Assembly: GCF_038024065.1 (NCBI RefSeq)
Contig: NZ_CP150667.1
Coordinates: 2,239,501 to 2,303,500 of the forward strand
Direction: 5' to 3'
DNA: 64,000 nt
From: Polaribacter sejongensis
GTDB taxonomy: Bacteria > Bacteroidota > Bacteroidia > Flavobacteriales > Flavobacteriaceae
In this document: positions 1-8,550 of the stretch, one piece after another
Layout of the letters: every line of letters starts with the position of its first letter
How positions within the stretch are numbered: position 1 is the first letter of the stretch
Notes under the pieces: model-generated
What the model saw: the letters and a program-made list of their open reading frames with translations, nothing else
Told to the model about the DNA's origin: nothing
Database searches by the model: none
Program-made: the position numbers and the translations under genes

Positions 1-1107
1 TATTTTTTAAACAAATTAAATAGTTTAGAAAATGTAGATAATAATGATGTTTTTACAGATGTTGACAACTACAATTCTGTAGACACCATTTATATTGATG
101 AAGCAGATATAGATGAAACATTAAACTATAAATCTAACCAACCTTGGGGTCAAAACAGCAACAACGATGTAGCTGTAAATATAAATGTAATTGAAAGTCC
201 ATATTGGAATAATTATTACGGTTATAATTACTACGATACTTGGGGGTATAGAAACTGGAATTATAGAGGATATGCTTGGAATCATAATCCTTATTGGCAT
301 CCTTACCATAATTATTATGCTTGGAATGTAGGTTTTTATTCTCCTTATTATTACCAACCTTATCATTATGGTTACACTAACAGATATAGAAACTACAATA
401 ATAGATACACTAATAATACCTACAGAAACAATACTTACAGAAGAAGAGCAACTAACAATAGTACATACAGAAGAAGTAGTACCATTAATTCTAGAAACAG
501 AAGTACAACAAGTAGAAGAAGTAGTACCGTAAATAGACGACCTACAAACACTACAAGTAGGAGAACTAGTACAACAACATCACCTAGAATAAGATCTACT
601 ACAACTACAAGAAAAAGTACAACACCTACAAGAAGTACTAGAAGTAGTACTTCTACACGAAGCAGCGGAACTAGAAGTAGTGGCACAAGAAGCAGCGGAA
701 CTAGAAGTCGTTCTACAACAACAACAAGAAGAAATAATAGCGCAAGCGTAAACAACAATACAAATAGTAGAAACAACAGGCAAGTTGTAGTTGTAAGAAG
801 AGCATCAGCACCTTCTACTACTAGAAGCTCTAATTCATCAACAAATAGAAGTACTAGCAGAGCTGCAACAACTAGAAGCTCAAGTTCTACAAAAAAAACA
901 TCAACAAGAAGTAGAACCAATACTTCTAGCAGAAGTAACAATACGTATACACCATCTGCAAGAAGTTCGTCTTCAACTAGATCATCATCTACTAGAAGTA
1001 CTCCTTCTAGGTCTTCACCAACAAAAAGCACACCAACTAGAAGTTCTTCAACCAGAAGTAGTAGCTCTAGTAGATCTTCTTCATCCTCATCTAAAAGAAG
1101 AGGATAA
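1..1107 (+). CDS. Low-complexity Ser/Arg/Thr-rich protein, 5' end outside window
   Basis: Frame 1 is open from the first base to a TAA at 1105-1107, giving 368 residues with no start in the window, so the gene is truncated at its 5' end. The first ~65 residues are acidic and Asn/Asp-rich. Residues ~66-135 are strikingly rich in Tyr, Trp and Asn. From ~140 to the end the protein is almost only Ser, Arg, Thr and Asn in RS/RSST/RSSGT runs, with a basic end (SKRRG). I do not recognise a family. The composition fits a secreted or cell-surface disordered protein, but that is inference. It lies 43 bp upstream of a FadL-like porin on the same strand and may be cotranscribed with it. Opposite-strand open frames here are shadows of the low-complexity repeats. 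Confidence 0.75.
   Translation, partial: YFLNKLNSLENVDNNDVFTDVDNYNSVDTIYIDEADIDETLNYKSNQPWGQNSNNDVAVNINVIESPYWNNYYGYNYYDTWGYRNWNYRGYAWNHNPYWHPYHNYYAWNVGFYSPYYYQPYHYGYTNRYRNYNNRYTNNTYRNNTYRRRATNNSTYRRSSTINSRNRSTTSRRSSTVNRRPTNTTSRRTSTTTSPRIRSTTTTRKSTTPTRSTRSSTSTRSSGTRSSGTRSSGTRSRSTTTTRRNNSASVNNNTNSRNNRQVVVVRRASAPSTTRSSNSSTNRSTSRAATTRSSSSTKKTSTRSRTNTSSRSNNTYTPSARSSSSTRSSSTRSTPSRSSPTKSTPTRSSSTRSSSSSRSSSSSSKRRG
658..702 (+). repeat. Three 15-bp in-frame repeats encoding RSSGT
   Basis: Three consecutive 15-bp units, in frame with the surrounding gene, each encode Arg-Ser-Ser-Gly-Thr with synonymous differences. The synonymous changes suggest that the peptide repeat is kept while the DNA drifts, or that the duplication is not very recent. 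Confidence 0.7.
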
Positions 1108-1150
1108 AAAAAGTTTTACAATCTTTAAATGGTAATAAACAAATACTAGT

Positions 1151-2536
1151 ATGAAAAAAATTATAACGATAGCTTTCTTATTCGCAGCAACAGTTACGAC
1201 TTATTCTCAATCTTTAAGATACCAAGATTTAGGTGTTTTATTTTCTAAGAATGATGATAATGGCTCTGCCCGATTTACAGCAATGAGCGGTGCTTTTGGC
1301 GCACTAGGAGGAGATGTTTCTGCTATGAGTGTTAACCCTGCTGGTATTTCTGTATTTACAAATAGCTATTTTACCGGAACTATAAATTCTAGAAATACAG
1401 ATATTTCTGCAGAATTTGGAGACGCTAACTTTAACGATAGAAGAAAGACGACAACTGATAATAAATATTTCAACCTTTCTCACGCCGGTGCTGTATTAGT
1501 TTTTGACAGTGCTTACAGATCTGACTGGAATAAGTTTGCAATTGGTTTTAACTATAGAATTACGAACGATTTTGAAAACAGTTTTTCAGCACAAGGAAAT
1601 GAAGCTGTTACTAGATTTGACACAAACCCTCGTAATCCAGGTACCATATACAATTACACAGATGGACAGCTATACGACACAAATTACAACGGAGAAACAA
1701 CGGAATTAAACATCGCTTTTTCATCAGTTCATAAAAACAAATTACACGTAGGTTTAGGGCTTAATTTTTATGATTTGAATTTCACTCAACAATCTGTTTT
1801 AACAGAGTTAAATAGTGATGAAGACGGCAATATCCTTGACGTAGAATTATATCAAGAAAACCTTACAACAGGAACAGGTTTCTCTGCAAACGCAGGATTT
1901 ATCTATAAAGCTAATCAAAATTTCAGATTTGGTTTAGCTTATCAAACACCAACTTGGTATACCGAAATCTTACAAGACACAAATTACAACCAAGACAGTA
2001 ATATTGATATTGGAGAAACAGCTTTTTTCCCGGATGAAGTTTACTCCTTTTCTGAAAACAATCCTCGTCAATTTATATCTTATAAATTAAAAACACCAAG
2101 TAAAATAACCGCAAGTGCTGCCTTTATTTTTGGAAAAGATGGTTTAATTAGTTTAGATTACATCAACAAAAATTATAAAAATATAAAATTATCCAACGGT
2201 GGTTTTACGGTTGAAAATGAGTTTTTTGAAAACGACTTAAGAAACACACATTCTCTTAATATTGGTACAGAATGGCGTATAGATAGATTTAGTCTAAGAG
2301 GTGGTTATAAATTTGAGCAAGATCCTAGCAAATCATCTATAGCCTCAGATAATTTAAAAGGATATTCTTTAGGTGCAGGTTACAACTTTGGGAATATGAA
2401 ACTAGACTTTTCTTTTAGCGATAATAACAGAACTGGTGTATACAATTTATACTCAAACCTTAATACTGTAGTAAATCCATCAGAATTAAAAATAGACAAT
2501 AAAACGATTACTGCATCGATTAGTTTTAATTTGTAA
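1151..2536 (+). CDS. OmpP1/FadL-family outer membrane protein
   Basis: 461 residues with a clear signal peptide (MKKIITIAFLFAATVTTYSQ). The N-terminus then carries the FadL-type plug signature: an early Ser-Ala-Arg-x-x-Ala-Met-x-Gly-Ala segment followed by a Gly-Gly-Asp-x-Ser-Ala-x-x-x-Asn-Pro-Ala-Gly motif at residues ~40-65. Alternating aromatic/polar strands continue to a C-terminal strand ending in Phe-Asn-Leu, as in beta-barrels. Members transport hydrophobic compounds across the outer membrane, and in Flavobacteria they are often labelled hemin receptors without direct proof. The ATG is the first plausible start before the signal peptide. A strong terminator follows 20 bp after the stop. 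The substrate cannot be told from sequence. Confidence 0.85.
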   Translation: MKKIITIAFLFAATVTTYSQSLRYQDLGVLFSKNDDNGSARFTAMSGAFGALGGDVSAMSVNPAGISVFTNSYFTGTINSRNTDISAEFGDANFNDRRKTTTDNKYFNLSHAGAVLVFDSAYRSDWNKFAIGFNYRITNDFENSFSAQGNEAVTRFDTNPRNPGTIYNYTDGQLYDTNYNGETTELNIAFSSVHKNKLHVGLGLNFYDLNFTQQSVLTELNSDEDGNILDVELYQENLTTGTGFSANAGFIYKANQNFRFGLAYQTPTWYTEILQDTNYNQDSNIDIGETAFFPDEVYSFSENNPRQFISYKLKTPSKITASAAFIFGKDGLISLDYINKNYKNIKLSNGGFTVENEFFENDLRNTHSLNIGTEWRIDRFSLRGGYKFEQDPSKSSIASDNLKGYSLGAGYNFGNMKLDFSFSDNNRTGVYNLYSNLNTVVNPSELKIDNKTITASISFNL

Positions 2537-2555
2537 ACGATAACAACATACAATA

Positions 2556-2600
2556 AAAAATCCGCTTGTAGATACAACTAGTATCCGCAAGCGGATTTTT
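2556..2600 (+). terminator. Rho-independent terminator after the FadL-like gene
   Basis: A perfect 8-bp GC-rich stem TCCGCTTG/CAAGCGGA (2561-2568 with 2588-2595) is flanked by an A5 run on the left and a T5 run on the right, so it can also act on the opposite strand. Confidence 0.85.
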
Positions 2601-2641
2601 ATTTAACATATCAAAAACAATTCTATCTCCCTTTTTTCCCT

Positions 2642-2649
2642 TAATTTTG
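2642..2649 (+). promoter_or_regulatory. Candidate -7 promoter element for the nfu gene
   Basis: TAATTTTG matches the Bacteroidetes -7 consensus TAnnTTTG exactly and lies 19 bp before the ATG at 2669. No convincing upstream TTG is present. Confidence 0.5.
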
Positions 2650-2668
2650 CAAATCAATATTTAGCACT

Positions 2669-3574
2669 ATGCAAGACGTAAAAATAACAATTCAAGAAAC
2701 TACTAACAATACCATTATAAAATTTAATACCAATCAAATTTTAATCAATGGAGGAAGTTATGAATATAATAATATAGATGAAGCTAAAAACTCACCTTTA
2801 GCGCAAGAATTATTCTACTTACCTTTTGTAAAAAAGATTTTTATTACCGCAAACTTTATTGCTGTACAACGTTATGACATTTTAGAATGGATAGATGTAC
2901 AAGAAGAAGTTAAAGAACAAATTGAAGCATATTTAAATGACAATGGCGTTGTTGTAAACGAATCTCCAACTTCTAAAAAAGAAGCTATAGAGGTTTATGC
3001 AGAAGCAACTCCAAACCCTTCGGTGATGAAGTTTGGAAGCAGCAAATCTTTAACACAAACAGATGTTGAGTATAAGAATATAGATGAAGCTAGCAAATCA
3101 TCTCCTTTAGCACAAGCAATTTTTAATTTCCCTTTTGTAAAAGAAGTATTTATTTCTGATAATTATGTATCGGTTACCAAATATGATATGGTAGAGTGGA
3201 ATGATGTGTATGCAGAAGTAAGAACTTTTATTCGTGAATACTTAGTTTCTGGAAAAACGATTATTAAAGAACTACCAACCGAAGAAAAATCAACATCAGA
3301 AAACAAAATAGCTGAACCACAAGTAGCATTAGAAGGAATTTCAGCACAAATATCAGATATTTTAGATGAATACATTAAACCTGCAGTTGCAAGTGATGGT
3401 GGTAATATCGCTTTCCGTTCTTATGATGAAGAAAACAAAATAGTACGTGTAGTTTTACAAGGTGCCTGTAGTGGTTGCCCTTCTTCTACCGCTACTTTAA
3501 AAAACGGAATAGAAAGCTTATTAAAAGAAATGTTACCAAATCAGATTAACGAAGTAGTAGCAATTAACGGATAA
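2669..3574 (+). CDS. Nfu/NifU-like Fe-S cluster scaffold with two N-terminal Nfu domains
   Basis: 301 residues. The N-terminal half contains two tandem Nfu_N-like domains (residues ~1-95 and ~105-195). Each has the pattern TPNPSVMKF-like strand, SPLAQ helix and FPFVK-(E/K)-(V/I)-F-I, ending in the YD-x-(L/V)-EW-x-DV segment. The C-terminal ~80 residues form the NifU/Nfu domain with the cluster-binding CSGC at about residue 271. Nfu proteins assemble or carry [4Fe-4S] clusters to target enzymes in the cytoplasm. The first repeat is less conserved than the second. The following ubiE gene is on the same strand after a 66-bp gap that holds a hairpin. Confidence 0.88.
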   Translation: MQDVKITIQETTNNTIIKFNTNQILINGGSYEYNNIDEAKNSPLAQELFYLPFVKKIFITANFIAVQRYDILEWIDVQEEVKEQIEAYLNDNGVVVNESPTSKKEAIEVYAEATPNPSVMKFGSSKSLTQTDVEYKNIDEASKSSPLAQAIFNFPFVKEVFISDNYVSVTKYDMVEWNDVYAEVRTFIREYLVSGKTIIKELPTEEKSTSENKIAEPQVALEGISAQISDILDEYIKPAVASDGGNIAFRSYDEENKIVRVVLQGACSGCPSSTATLKNGIESLLKEMLPNQINEVVAING

Positions 3575-3585
3575 ACTTGCAATAC

Positions 3586-3619
3586 GCACTATGCTTTATA
3601 AACTCTTAAAACATAGTGC
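3586..3619 (+). terminator. Hairpin between nfu and ubiE, no U-tract
   Basis: Perfect 8-bp inverted repeat GCACTATG/CATAGTGC with an 18-nt loop, 11 bp after the nfu stop. There is no T-run after it, so it may be a weak terminator or a processing/stability element rather than a canonical terminator. Confidence 0.4.
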
Positions 3620-3640
3620 CAAAAGCTTAAAGCAAAAATA

Positions 3641-4372
3641 ATGTCAGCAGAAAAAATAAACCCTTACAAAGATTCTAAACTTGGCAAAAAAGAGCAAGTT
3701 GCTCAAATGTTTGATAATATTTCTGAAAACTACGATGGCTTAAACAGAGTAATTTCTTTAGGAATTGATGTTAAATGGCGTAAAAAAGTAGTGAAAATTG
3801 TTGGACAAAACAATCCGAAACAAATTTTAGACATTGCTACAGGTACTGGTGATTTAGCTATTATGATGGCAGCTTTAAACCCAGATAGAATTGTAGGTTT
3901 AGATATTTCTGAAGGAATGTTAGAAGTAGGAAAACAAAAAATTGCAAAAGCTAATCTTACTGATAAAATAGAAATGGTAGTTGGCGATTCTGAAGAAATG
4001 CCTTTTGCAGACAATACTTTTGATGCAATTACAGTTTCTTTTGGTGTTAGAAATTTTGCTAATTTAAATAAAGGAATTAAAGAAATAGCTAGAGTTTTAA
4101 AGCCAACCGGTGTTTTAGTTATTTTAGAAACTTCTAACCCAACAAAATTCCCTTTTAAGCAAGGTTATAAATTATATACAAACTTATTTTTACCTGTTGT
4201 GGGTAAATTATTTTCTAAAGATAAAGTTGCCTATTCTTATTTATCAGAATCTGCAAATTCTTTTCCTTTTGGAGGAGCGTTCAACAATATTTTACAAAAA
4301 AATGGGTTTAGACATACAGAAGATACACCAGTAACTTTTGGAGTTGCTACAATTTATACTGCAAGTAAATAA
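3641..4372 (+). CDS. ubiE: Demethylmenaquinone methyltransferase (UbiE/MenG)
   Basis: 243 residues, the usual length. The N-terminus has the family motif around [17 protein letters not shown]. The SAM-binding motif I ([12 protein letters not shown]) follows at ~70, then GLDISEGML and a post-I acidic loop, the FGVRNFANL signature at ~135, and a C-terminal SFPFGGAF segment. It methylates demethylmenaquinone to menaquinone in the last step of respiratory quinone synthesis. The stop codon overlaps the porT start by one base (TAATG), so the two are translationally coupled, as is common in Flavobacteria. Confidence 0.95.
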   Translation: MSAEKINPYKDSKLGKKEQVAQMFDNISENYDGLNRVISLGIDVKWRKKVVKIVGQNNPKQILDIATGTGDLAIMMAALNPDRIVGLDISEGMLEVGKQKIAKANLTDKIEMVVGDSEEMPFADNTFDAITVSFGVRNFANLNKGIKEIARVLKPTGVLVILETSNPTKFPFKQGYKLYTNLFLPVVGKLFSKDKVAYSYLSESANSFPFGGAFNNILQKNGFRHTEDTPVTFGVATIYTASK

Positions 4373-5073
4373 TGATGAGTAAGAAATTTATAATATTCGG
4401 TTTTTTCCTTTTAACTTCTATCGCTTTTTTTGCGCAAAGAGAAAAAGTGGAATACTTACCTACTTTTGATCAAAGAAAAATACATTATGGTTTTTACCTT
4501 GGTTTAAATCAGAATGATTTTAAATTTAGTTACAATAACAATTCTGGCGTTCCGAATGCAGACATTACAGTAGAACCTTCAGTTGGGTTTAACGTAGGTT
4601 TAATTGCAGATTTACGTTTGCATAAAAATGTAAACTTACGTTTAGAACCAGGTTTAATGACCAACTCAAAGAAAATATACTTTAACCACTTACCTACTCC
4701 ACAAGATAGTGTTAGAGAGGTAAGTTCTACATACCTACATGTTCCATTAATTTTTAAATTTAGCACGGACAGATATAAAAATATTAGACCTTATGTGTTA
4801 GCGGGAATTTCTTACGACTATAATTTTTCTAGTAATGAGGAAGGTGAAGATAACTCCGGAGGACAATTTAGAACCAAAACTAGTAACTTTATGTACGAAG
4901 TTGGAGTTGGTATAGATATTTACTTATATTATTTTAAATTTTCTCCTTCTATACGTGGTGTTTTTGCACTACCTAGTGAAGTTAAATATGATAATGACCC
5001 TAATAGTGCTTGGACAGCTCCAATAAACTATATGGGAACACGTGGCGTATTTCTTACCTTAGCTTTTGAATAA
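4372..5073 (+). CDS. porT: PorT-family outer membrane beta-barrel protein (type IX secretion)
   Basis: 233 residues with a signal peptide ending near FFAQREK. The mature part is an eight-strand-like barrel with the pattern YLPTFDQRKIHYGFYLGLNQ, which is typical of PorT. PorT is required for the type IX secretion system that exports adhesins and enzymes and supports gliding in Bacteroidetes. The start overlaps the ubiE stop, and this ubiE-porT pairing is a recurrent arrangement that supports the call. An alternative ATG lies one codon downstream. Confidence 0.85.
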   Translation: MMSKKFIIFGFFLLTSIAFFAQREKVEYLPTFDQRKIHYGFYLGLNQNDFKFSYNNNSGVPNADITVEPSVGFNVGLIADLRLHKNVNLRLEPGLMTNSKKIYFNHLPTPQDSVREVSSTYLHVPLIFKFSTDRYKNIRPYVLAGISYDYNFSSNEEGEDNSGGQFRTKTSNFMYEVGVGIDIYLYYFKFSPSIRGVFALPSEVKYDNDPNSAWTAPINYMGTRGVFLTLAFE

Positions 5074-5087
5074 GTATTAGTTGTAAC

Positions 5088-5118
5088 TAAAAATAAAGGA
5101 GCAAACTTAGCTCCTTTG
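5088..5118 (-). terminator. Terminator for the TrmH-family gene (shared hairpin)
   Basis: An 8-bp stem AAAGGAGC/GCTCCTTT (5095-5102 with 5110-5117) lies between the converging porT and methylase genes. The T-rich tail follows on the minus strand, so it mainly serves the minus-strand gene. Confidence 0.6.
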
Positions 5119-5133
5119 CAAAAAAATATACAA

Positions 5134-5865
5134 CTAACAACTTCTTTTAAATTCACTCAATAGAATGGCTGTTGCAGTGGCTACATTTAAACTTTCAGTT
5201 TCTTGAATATCTCCAAATCTTGGAATAGAAATTTTATGAGTAATAAGTTTTTTAATGGTATCTGAAACACCATTTGCTTCATTTCCCATTATTAAAACCC
5301 CTTCTTTTGGCAAACTTGTTTTGTACACATTTTTACCATCCATATCTGCTATAAAAGTTGGTTTTTGGGTTTCAGACAAATATTCAGTTAAATCTACATA
5401 ACGAATAGATATTCTAGTTAAAGACCCCATACTTGCTTGCACTACTTTTTGATTATAACAGTCTACAGTATCTTTAGAGCAAATTAATTCAGCTACACCA
5501 AACCAATCGCATAAACGAATAATAGTACCTAAATTCCCTGGATCATTAATAGCATCTAAAGCCACCGTTAAGCCATTATTTGAATTAGGTTTTTCGTCAG
5601 GTATTTTAAATATACCTAAAGCCTTATTTGGTGTTTTTAAATTGCTGATTTTCTTCAAATCAGCTTCAGAAACACGAACTATTTTTTCTTCTAAAACATC
5701 CGAAGAAAAATCATCCGTACAAAAAAGTGTTTCAAGTTCAAATGAAGAATTTAAGATTTCTTGCACAACTTTTATACCTTCCGCTATAAATAATTTATGC
5801 TTTTGTCTATACTTTTTTTGAGATAAACTTGTTATTAATTTAAATTGATTTTTTGAGATACTCAT
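5134..5865 (-). CDS. TrmH/SpoU-family RNA 2'-O-methyltransferase
   Basis: 243 residues. The N-terminal ~95 residues resemble the SpoU substrate-binding domain (KKYRQKHKLFIAEGIKVV). The SPOUT catalytic core follows with its three motifs: ALDAINDPGNLGTIIRLCDW (N and R conserved), an IMGNEANGVS segment, and the knot-forming IPRFGDIQETESLNVATATAI. Enzymes of this family methylate ribose 2'-OH in rRNA or tRNA; which RNA is modified here is not determinable. It is divergent from tamL with about 70 bp between the starts. Confidence 0.9.
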   Translation of the reverse strand: MSISKNQFKLITSLSQKKYRQKHKLFIAEGIKVVQEILNSSFELETLFCTDDFSSDVLEEKIVRVSEADLKKISNLKTPNKALGIFKIPDEKPNSNNGLTVALDAINDPGNLGTIIRLCDWFGVAELICSKDTVDCYNQKVVQASMGSLTRISIRYVDLTEYLSETQKPTFIADMDGKNVYKTSLPKEGVLIMGNEANGVSDTIKKLITHKISIPRFGDIQETESLNVATATAILLSEFKRSC

Positions 5866-5878
5866 TAATTGATTGGAA

Positions 5879-5911
5879 TTGGAAATAAACCGCCGAAAAA
5901 TACTATTTTTG
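5879..5911 (+). promoter_or_regulatory. Promoter for tamL
   Basis: TTG at 5879-5881, a 22-bp spacer, then TATTTTTG at 5904-5911, an exact TAnnTTTG match. The predicted transcription start falls just before the ATG at 5935. This supports that ATG over the upstream in-frame start at 5869. Confidence 0.65.
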
Positions 5912-5934
5912 AATTTGATAGCACTGCTAAATTA

Positions 5935-8451
5935 ATGAAAAAACTTTCTTTATCCCTTTTATTATTACTCCTTTTTGTTTCATGTAATTCTACAAAGAAT
6001 GTTGCGGAAGGAAAACACATGCTTACTCAAAATTATATATATGTAGATAGTGTGAAAAATAATAGTAGTGATATTCAAAAATACATTCTACAAAAACCAA
6101 ATCCAAAGTTTTTAAACTTACCGGTTGGTTTGTATTTTTATAATATAGGAGATCCCAACAAACCTAAAACACCTGCTACCTGGGGAGAAAAAAATCTTCG
6201 TTCTTATAATTTTATTAAAAATATTTTTTCTGAAAAACAAAGTATTGCATACGCCAAAACTTTTATTGGATTAAATAAATGGTTTTTAAATTACCAAGGC
6301 CCCGTTATTGTTAGTGAGGGAAAAGTAAAAAATACCGAAAATAATTTATTAACGTATTACAAAAACCAAGGTTATTTTAAATCGAAGGTAACCTCCGAAA
6401 TCAATAGAGATTCAATTAGTAAAAAAGCTACTGTAGCATATAAAATAACCAAAGGGAAGCCAACGCTATTAGATAGTATCAATTTTAAAATAGAATCTTT
6501 AGTGCTAGATTCTATTTATAAAAACACAAGCACACCATCTCTCTTAAAAACAGGAAATCAATATAATGACAAAGTTTTTAGAAATGAAGCCAATAGAGTT
6601 TTAAAACTTTTTAGAAATAATGGTATTTATAATTTTACAGAATCTGCTTTAGGGTTTTATGTAGATTCTACAAGAACGGATAACAAAACAAATGTAGATT
6701 TTTTAATCTCTGGCGGTCAATTAAAAGAAGAAGAGCGAGGTCAATATGTAAACAAACCTTATCAAGTACAAAAGGTAACCGAAGTAAGTGTTTATACAGA
6801 TTATTCTTTTACAAGAAAAGGAGAGCCTTATTTAGATTCTATAAATTATGAAGGCATTCAATTTTTAGCACATCGTAGAAATAAATTCAACCCAAAGTAT
6901 TTATCACAATCCATTTTCTTAAAACCAGGAAGTATTTACAAAGACACTTTAAGAAATTTAACAAGAAATCACTTAAAATCACTTAAGAATTTTAAATCTA
7001 CCAATATAGAATTTATACCAATTTCAGGAACAGACGATGAATTAAAAATGCTTGTAAAGCTATCACCTATAGAAAAATTCACTTTAGGGCTAGAAACAGA
7101 AATAACACATTCTAACATTAGAGAAATTGGTTCTTCTGCAAAGTTTTCAATTACAAATAGAAATGCATTTAGAGGTGCAGAATTATTAAAATTATCTTTT
7201 TTAGGGTCTTATTTTAACTCAAACAGTGGTCCTGGTTGGGAGTTTGGTGCAGATGCCTCTTTAGAAATACCAAGACTTATTGCTCCTTTTGGATTAAATA
7301 AATTAGTCCCTAAAGAAATGTCACCAAGAACCTTGTTTTCTATTGGAACTAGTTTTCAGAAAAATATAGGTTTAGACAGACAAACATTTACTTTTTTATC
7401 TGATTATAAGTGGCAGTATAATGCAAAAAAAACAATTCAATTAGAGATTTTAAACACACAATATATTCAAAACTTAAACATTAGTAGTTATTTTGATATT
7501 TATAGTTCGGAGTTTTCGAATCTAGATGATGTTGCTGAAACTTATGATACTGCTAATAATATTACTACCAATCCTAACTATCCGCTTTCTACGGATATAA
7601 ATGATCAGGTACCAGAAGCATTGGCTTTTATGAGAAAGGTTGCCAATGATACTGGTTTTAAAACAACAAATTCTGACGAATACAACGATGCTTTAAATAT
7701 TTTAAATCGATATAATATTATAACATCCGATTTCTTAATTCCTGTGCTAGCTTATTCTTTTACATATAATAGTCAAACAAATTTTAATGATAATAATTTC
7801 TCATTCTTTAAAGTAAGACTTGCAAATTCTGGAAATGCCTTAGGGTTACTATCAAACAAAACAAATGTAAACAACAAAAAAACACTTGCAAACATACCAC
7901 TAGCCCAGTACTTTAAAACGGATTTAGAGTATAAGAAATTTTGGGATGTTGGCGGTAATTCAGTATTTGGGATTAGAACTTTTTTAGGTGCAATTATACC
8001 TTATGACAATTCTGACATCCCTTTTACAAAAAGTTATTTTGCAGGAGGTTCTAATGATATTAGAGCTTGGCAAACTTATGAATTGGGTCCCGGAAGCAGA
8101 AATACCGGTCTAGAGTTCAATGTAGGAAGCCTTAAGTTTTTAACCAGTGCAGAATACAGGTTTGATGTGGTTAGCAAATTAAAAGGAGCTTTATTTATTG
8201 ACGCTGGTAATATTTGGGACATTACTGGTTCTGAATTTGTTGACGAAGAATCTAAATTCAATAATGTATCATCTCTAAAAGATATTGCCGTAGGTACCGG
8301 ATTTGGAGCAAGATTAGATTTTAGCTTTTTAATTTTACGTTTAGATGTTGGTTTTAAAACTTATGAACCTTATTTAACTGGTAATAAATGGCTTAAAAAC
8401 TACAACTTTTCTAATGCTGTTTACAATATAGGTATTAACTATCCCTTCTAA
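5935..8451 (+). CDS. tamL: TamL-type Omp85 lipoprotein (BamA/TamA family)
   Basis: 838 residues from the ATG at 5935. The open frame extends 22 codons upstream, but those lie over the promoter, and the 5935 start gives an ideal lipoprotein signal (LLLLLFVSC, Cys ~17). POTRA-like regions follow (a YYKNQGYFKSKV-type segment is typical) and then a C-terminal 16-strand Omp85 barrel (~residues 390-838). The barrel carries the conserved (F/Y)xGGxxxxR motif as YFAGGSNDIRAW and a final Phe. In Bacteroidetes the TamA homologue is lipidated and named TamL; it works with TamB in outer-membrane homeostasis or assembly. No tamB is next to it here: fba follows instead. Confidence 0.82.
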   Translation: MKKLSLSLLLLLLFVSCNSTKNVAEGKHMLTQNYIYVDSVKNNSSDIQKYILQKPNPKFLNLPVGLYFYNIGDPNKPKTPATWGEKNLRSYNFIKNIFSEKQSIAYAKTFIGLNKWFLNYQGPVIVSEGKVKNTENNLLTYYKNQGYFKSKVTSEINRDSISKKATVAYKITKGKPTLLDSINFKIESLVLDSIYKNTSTPSLLKTGNQYNDKVFRNEANRVLKLFRNNGIYNFTESALGFYVDSTRTDNKTNVDFLISGGQLKEEERGQYVNKPYQVQKVTEVSVYTDYSFTRKGEPYLDSINYEGIQFLAHRRNKFNPKYLSQSIFLKPGSIYKDTLRNLTRNHLKSLKNFKSTNIEFIPISGTDDELKMLVKLSPIEKFTLGLETEITHSNIREIGSSAKFSITNRNAFRGAELLKLSFLGSYFNSNSGPGWEFGADASLEIPRLIAPFGLNKLVPKEMSPRTLFSIGTSFQKNIGLDRQTFTFLSDYKWQYNAKKTIQLEILNTQYIQNLNISSYFDIYSSEFSNLDDVAETYDTANNITTNPNYPLSTDINDQVPEALAFMRKVANDTGFKTTNSDEYNDALNILNRYNIITSDFLIPVLAYSFTYNSQTNFNDNNFSFFKVRLANSGNALGLLSNKTNVNNKKTLANIPLAQYFKTDLEYKKFWDVGGNSVFGIRTFLGAIIPYDNSDIPFTKSYFAGGSNDIRAWQTYELGPGSRNTGLEFNVGSLKFLTSAEYRFDVVSKLKGALFIDAGNIWDITGSEFVDEESKFNNVSSLKDIAVGTGFGARLDFSFLILRLDVGFKTYEPYLTGNKWLKNYNFSNAVYNIGINYPF

Positions 8452-8512
8452 ATTAGGAATAAAACCTATAACGTTTTCGTTATTTTATGCTTACATTCAG
8501 CTGTATTTTTAG

Positions 8513-8520
8513 TACTTTTG
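8513..8520 (+). promoter_or_regulatory. -7 promoter element for fba
   Basis: TACTTTTG is an exact TAnnTTTG match 30 bp upstream of the fba ATG. No good TTG is found at the expected distance. Confidence 0.5.
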
Positions 8521-8550
8521 ATGAGTAATTAATGATTAAAATATACAAAC

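Noticed and set aside
658-702. Short repeats as a CRISPR array
   Set aside because: The repeats are in-frame codon repeats without spacers of regular length, and no cas genes are in the window.
121-1031. Long minus-strand open frames opposite the Ser/Arg-rich gene
   Set aside because: They are translations of the complementary low-complexity repeat (Leu/Val-rich runs) and lack any promoter or signal; frame 1 on the plus strand is continuous and protein-like.
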